A stretch of 54,545 nt of DNA from the NCBI GenBank assembly GCA_016342325.1, contig JAEINR010000034.1, positions 1-54,545 on the forward strand. The letters are read 5' to 3'. The notes under the pieces were generated by a model. It had not been told where the DNA came from. It saw only the letters and a program-made list of their open reading frames with translations, and did not search any database. Source of the DNA: Desulfobacterium sp. Lineage in GTDB: Bacteria > Desulfobacterota > Desulfobacteria > Desulfobacterales > Desulfobacteraceae. Below, piece after piece: positions 51,376 through 54,545 of the stretch. Position numbers and translations under genes: made by a program. How positions within the stretch are numbered: position 1 is the first letter of the stretch; every line of letters begins with the position of its first letter.

Positions 51376-53043
51376 ATGCCTTCATTTATCAAGAATCGTC
51401 TCTGGCTTCACCTCATGGTCTGGATATCCGGGGTGGTCATGGCAGTGCTTGCCTCGGTCATCTTTTCGGGCATCCTGTCACAAAAAAATCTATCCTCCAA
51501 CCAGATGGTATTGCAGAACACCATGCTGGCGGGTACTGTGGAGGGGGGGATGTTCGATGCCCTTGCAACAGGGGACAACGATGTTGTCAGGGCCCAGTTC
51601 CAACGGCTCCATGAGACCCTGCCCAAGCTCAAGGTTTTTGTCTATGATTTTAACGGGAAGATCTCCTTCAGCACGGAAAGCGGGGCTGTGGGAGAATCTG
51701 TTCGTTCGATCCTCGGTGATGGGGCAGCAGGGGCCGTTGAAACCATGATGGCCGATAACCGCAATGACGACCAAATTGTTCATACCCGGTTCAGCGATGA
51801 ACGGTTTGGTGTGGCAAACCGGGTGATTCCCAATGAAACACGGTGCTTTCACTGCCACGGGGGGTCAAGGGCTGTCCTGGGAGGCATCTCTGTCTGCTCT
51901 TCTGAAGAGGAGATCCTGGCGTCCATGGATGCCAGCCGGAACCGGAGCATTCTCATCGGACTTGCTGGGATCGTTGGAACCATTGTTTTGATCTGGTTTC
52001 TGTTCAACACCCTGGTGAATAAAAAAATTGCGCTTATGTTCAAGGCCACAAGAAAGCTCAGGGAAGGCGATTTTACCTGGAAGATTGATGTGGATGGGCA
52101 GGATGAGATCAGCCGCATCCTGTCACGGATCAATCTTGTGAACCAGGACCTCAGCACCATCATCAGCCATGTGATCGACGAGAGTTCAAGCCTTTCCAAC
52201 GCCTCCGCGGGATTGAACACCATTTCCCAGGATCTTCTGGAAACCAGCGGAGATACATCGACAAAATCCCATGCCGTGTCAGCGGCAGCCGAGGAGCTAT
52301 CCTCCAGCCTCAATTCCATTGCGGCCTACGTGGAGCAGGCCACCTCCAATGTCACCTTCGTGGCGTCGGCATCCGAAGAGATGACCGCCACGGTTAATGA
52401 GATTTCGAAAAATGCCGGGGTTGCCAAATCGATCATTGCCAAAACTGTGGCCGGGTTCGCCCAGGTGGGCGATGTGGTGGACGAGCTTGGCGCTGCGGCA
52501 AATGAAGTGGATATGGTAACCGATGAGATCAGGGCCATTGCAGACCAGGTGGCCCTCCTGGCCTTGAATGCAAAGATTGAGGCTGCAAGGGCGGGTGAGG
52601 CGGGAAAAGGGTTTGCCGTGGTTGCCCAGGAGATCACCGAGCTTGCCGCAGCAGCCGGAAAATCAACCGTTACGGTGGATGAAAAGCTTCGATGGATGAA
52701 GGACAAGGCCGCGAACACCGCTGCAGGGATCAAAACGCTGACAACCATAGTGAACGATTCGGACGAGGCCGTCACGGCCATCGCGGCAGCCGTTGAGGAG
52801 CAGGCCATTACCACCCATGAGATTGCGGACAATATTGCCCAGGTGGCTGAAGGGTTTGCCAATGTGAACGACAACGTCTCCCAGGGAGCCGTTGCCGCAG
52901 AAGGCGTCGCAAAAGAGGTCGTTGCCATTGATGAGTCCGCAGGAACCATGGAGGTCAACAGTCGTGAGGTGAACGCCAGCGCCGCCACCTTGAGTCGCAT
53001 GGCTGACGAGCTCCAGGAGATGATGAAAAAGTTTACCGTCTGA
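51376..53043 (+). CDS. Methyl-accepting chemotaxis protein with a periplasmic haem c motif (DcrA-like)
   Basis: 555 residues. First membrane segment at about 10-35, periplasmic domain about 36-190, second segment about 193-215 (ILIGLAGIVGTIVLIWFLF), a HAMP-like region, then the cytoplasmic signalling domain with the conserved tip IADQVALLALNAKIEAARAGEAGKGFAVVAQEI. The periplasmic domain contains CFHCHGG near residue 156, a CxxCH c-haem site. Desulfovibrio DcrA is a known chemoreceptor with haem c proposed to sense oxygen or redox state; this protein has the same logic. It follows the tetraheme cytochrome and may be co-transcribed with it. Confidence 0.92.
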   Translation: MPSFIKNRLWLHLMVWISGVVMAVLASVIFSGILSQKNLSSNQMVLQNTMLAGTVEGGMFDALATGDNDVVRAQFQRLHETLPKLKVFVYDFNGKISFSTESGAVGESVRSILGDGAAGAVETMMADNRNDDQIVHTRFSDERFGVANRVIPNETRCFHCHGGSRAVLGGISVCSSEEEILASMDASRNRSILIGLAGIVGTIVLIWFLFNTLVNKKIALMFKATRKLREGDFTWKIDVDGQDEISRILSRINLVNQDLSTIISHVIDESSSLSNASAGLNTISQDLLETSGDTSTKSHAVSAAAEELSSSLNSIAAYVEQATSNVTFVASASEEMTATVNEISKNAGVAKSIIAKTVAGFAQVGDVVDELGAAANEVDMVTDEIRAIADQVALLALNAKIEAARAGEAGKGFAVVAQEITELAAAAGKSTVTVDEKLRWMKDKAANTAAGIKTLTTIVNDSDEAVTAIAAAVEEQAITTHEIADNIAQVAEGFANVNDNVSQGAVAAEGVAKEVVAIDESAGTMEVNSREVNASAATLSRMADELQEMMKKFTV

Positions 53044-53344
53044 TCCGTTTTTCCGTCTCTTTGGCAATGGTTTTGGGGAGAGCGCCTGCGCTCTCTCCGG
53101 CATTATTCGGCCAAATGAGACGGTATCCGGCTTATACCCGCCGCCACCTAATCCATTTCCCTTCTCATTCTCTATTCCTTTTGAAAGGTGTCCGTTTGAT
53201 CGGAGTATCCCTTTACAGCCCTCATTCTTGTTGATATAGACTCCGTGCCAATGTTTTTTTTGTCGGTTAGACCGCATACCATTCGATGCTGAATAATATG
53301 CGGATCTAAATTTAAGTGTTGTTTGTTCGTCAGGAGGGGGGCGC
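53044..53344 (+). other. 301-bp intergenic region with two hairpins
   Basis: A GAGAGCG-CCTG-CGCTCTC stem lies at 53078-53095, 34 bases after the chemoreceptor stop, without a T-run; it may end or pause transcription. CCGCATA (53272-53278) pairs with TATGCGG (53297-53303) in what would be the leader of the SMR gene. I did not recognise a guanidine riboswitch. A GTCAGGAGGGGGGCGC ribosome site ends the region. Nothing else seen. Confidence 0.4.
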
Positions 53345-53677
53345 ATGGAGTGGATTTATTTGGTGGTGGCGGGTTTGTTTGAATGCGGTTGGGCAATTGG
53401 ACTCAAATATACCGATGGGGTATCGAAAATAGTTCCGTTGTTTCTGACCATCGCCGCCATGGGCATGAGCGTCTGGCTGCTGTCAGTTGCAATGAAGACA
53501 ATTCCAGTGGGAACTGCCTATGCGGTATGGACGGGAATTGGCGCCGTCGGAGTCGCGATAATGGGTATGGTACTGTTTGATGAATCCAGGGACATCCTGC
53601 GGGTCATCTGTTTACTTTTAATCGTATCAGGAATCGTGGGGCTTAAATTGGTCTCTTCATCGCAAGGGGCCTCCTAA
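53345..53677 (+). CDS. Small multidrug resistance family transporter, Gdx/SugE-like
   Basis: 110 residues, four hydrophobic helices: [23 protein letters not shown], then [42 protein letters not shown] and [17 protein letters not shown]. The essential Glu is in [16 protein letters not shown]; the Trp-Ala-x-Gly-Leu-Lys-Tyr form fits the SugE/Gdx branch, which exports guanidinium in exchange for protons, rather than EmrE. It works as an antiparallel dimer in the inner membrane. AGGAGGGG lies upstream of ATG 53345. No partner SMR gene is adjacent. Confidence 0.88.
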   Translation: MEWIYLVVAGLFECGWAIGLKYTDGVSKIVPLFLTIAAMGMSVWLLSVAMKTIPVGTAYAVWTGIGAVGVAIMGMVLFDESRDILRVICLLLIVSGIVGLKLVSSSQGAS

Positions 53678-53731
53678 TTAGCCAACGACTGATTCGCGGA
53701 GTTAAGTGTTAAATCAAGTAAAGGGATTAAA

Positions 53732-54545
53732 ATGGATTGTCTGGTAAGAGGTATAAAAATTCATTACAAAGTTTTCGGAGAGGGGAAACCCATCGTCTTT
53801 ATCCATGGTTTTGGTATTGATCACCATGCCATTGCCGGATGTATGGAGCCGATCTTTGAAAATTTGAATGGATGGAAGCGAATCTATTTTGACCTGCCGG
53901 GTATGGGACTGAGCGAATCAAAGGCGTGTATTTCCAATTGCGATATCATGTTGGATATTATATCCCAATTCATAGACACGGTCATACCCGACCAGAAATT
54001 CGTTCTCTTCGGACAATCCTATGGCGGTTATCTGGCAAGAGGGCTCGTTCGTAACAGGGCAGACGCCATTGATGGGTTGTTTTTACTCTGCCCGGTAATT
54101 ATTCCTGAGCATGGGAAAAGAACCGTGCCGGCGCATAGACCATTGGTTAAGGATGACGCTTTTCTGATGACGTTAGACCCCGAGGAGAAAGCAGACTACG
54201 CGTCTACTGCTGTGGTCCAGACACAGCAGACATGGGAACGAACAAAAAACGAAATCCAGGTAGGGTGTGAGCTTGGCGACCAGGTATTTCTAACAAAATT
54301 TGCGGATGAGGGGTATTCGTTTTCTTTTGATGTTGACGCGCTGCCGTCACCGTTTGAAGCACCGGCATTAATTGTGACCGGTCGTCAAGATGCTGTTGTC
54401 GGCAGTCAAGATGCCTTGGCTGTTCTCAATAACTATCCGCGAGGGACCTTTGCCATGTTAGATCGTGCGGGTCATAATCTGCAAATTGAGCAGGAAACCC
54501 TGTTTGGCCACCTCGTAACCGAATGGCTTGATCGCGTTGAAGAAA
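53732..54545 (+). CDS. Alpha/beta hydrolase, 5' part (runs off right edge)
   Basis: The frame is open from ATG 53732 (AAAGGG about 7 bases upstream) to the window end, 271 residues, with no stop. Oxyanion region IVFIHGFGIDHH, nucleophile elbow LFGQSYGGYLARG (Ser), acid in VTGRQDAVVG (Asp) and AGHNL (His) give a complete catalytic triad. The residues after the His suggest only a short piece is missing. No signal peptide, so cytoplasmic. The substrate is unknown; it resembles general esterase/lactonase-like members of the fold. It follows the SMR gene by 54 bases. Confidence 0.88.
   Translation, partial: MDCLVRGIKIHYKVFGEGKPIVFIHGFGIDHHAIAGCMEPIFENLNGWKRIYFDLPGMGLSESKACISNCDIMLDIISQFIDTVIPDQKFVLFGQSYGGYLARGLVRNRADAIDGLFLLCPVIIPEHGKRTVPAHRPLVKDDAFLMTLDPEEKADYASTAVVQTQQTWERTKNEIQVGCELGDQVFLTKFADEGYSFSFDVDALPSPFEAPALIVTGRQDAVVGSQDALAVLNNYPRGTFAMLDRAGHNLQIEQETLFGHLVTEWLDRVEE

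Noticed and set aside
53044-53344. Guanidine riboswitch before the Gdx/SugE-like gene
   Set aside because: I found neither the paired ACGR-loop hairpins of class II nor conserved class I blocks; the two stems present do not match.
1-54545. CRISPR arrays, tRNA or rRNA genes, insertion sequences
   Set aside because: No regularly spaced repeats, cloverleaf-like stretches, rRNA sequence or transposase genes were recognised.

Overview
The window most resembles a chromosome segment of a Gram-negative, anaerobic, sulfate-reducer-like bacterium (Desulfobacterota, probably Desulfobacterales). The support is contextual: a selenocysteine-containing RiPP precursor with its radical SAM maturase, a tetraheme c-type cytochrome, a chemoreceptor with a haem c motif, and two TonB-dependent receptors. 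No rRNA or tRNA gene is present to fix the taxon.

Left edge (1-2700, minus strand): a small RiPP locus. A 71-codon precursor (sbtA-like) has two in-frame UGA codons, each followed at bacterial-SECIS distance by a hairpin. Next come its radical SAM/SPASM maturase (sbtM-like) and an overlapping unknown gene that runs off the window. A small basic protein and a repeat-borne terminator lie beside them.

Centre (about 2900-42330, plus strand): one co-directional block of about 39 kb that looks like a single siderophore operon. It opens with a promoter, a strongly structured leader and a NusG paralogue of the LoaP/RfaH/TaA kind, and closes with a clear Rho-independent terminator. Between them lie three megasynthases. 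By eye the modules read ArCP-Cy-A(MT)-PCP-Cy-A-PCP / KS-AT-KR-ACP-Cy-A-PCP / docking-Cy-A(MT)-PCP-TE. All four adenylation domains show a Cys-type pocket and all four Cy domains keep the DxxxxDxxS motif. The predicted scaffold is a yersiniabactin-like salicylate/thiazoline chelator with four cysteines and one unmethylated ketide unit. Accessory genes are a saccharopine-dehydrogenase-fold reductase, a YbtP/YbtQ-type ABC pair, two FyuA-like receptors, a fused salicylate-AMP ligase/salicylate synthase, a fused DRE-TIM aldolase/type II thioesterase, an Sfp-type phosphopantetheinyl transferase, an O-methyltransferase-type enzyme and a cysteine synthase. Starter supply, building-block supply, carrier activation, assembly, proofreading and uptake are thus all encoded together.

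Right part (42330-54545): mostly housekeeping genes separated by small dispersed repeats. These are a tRNA anticodon-loop modification trio (tcdA, cmoA, cmoB), an MBL-fold hydrolase and a histidine phosphatase on the minus strand, arginase, a MrfA-type helicase fused to a MrfB-like exonuclease, the tetraheme cytochrome, the haem-binding chemoreceptor, a Gdx/SugE-type SMR exporter and a truncated alpha/beta hydrolase.

Three repeat families recur. One is a terminator-bearing repeat (2 copies, with paired base changes in the stem). Another is a hairpin repeat with an ATTCGAGTG-type flank (3 copies). The third is a REP-like GGGGTCAGGC inverted repeat. All calls come from reading the sequence by eye; no database search was run.
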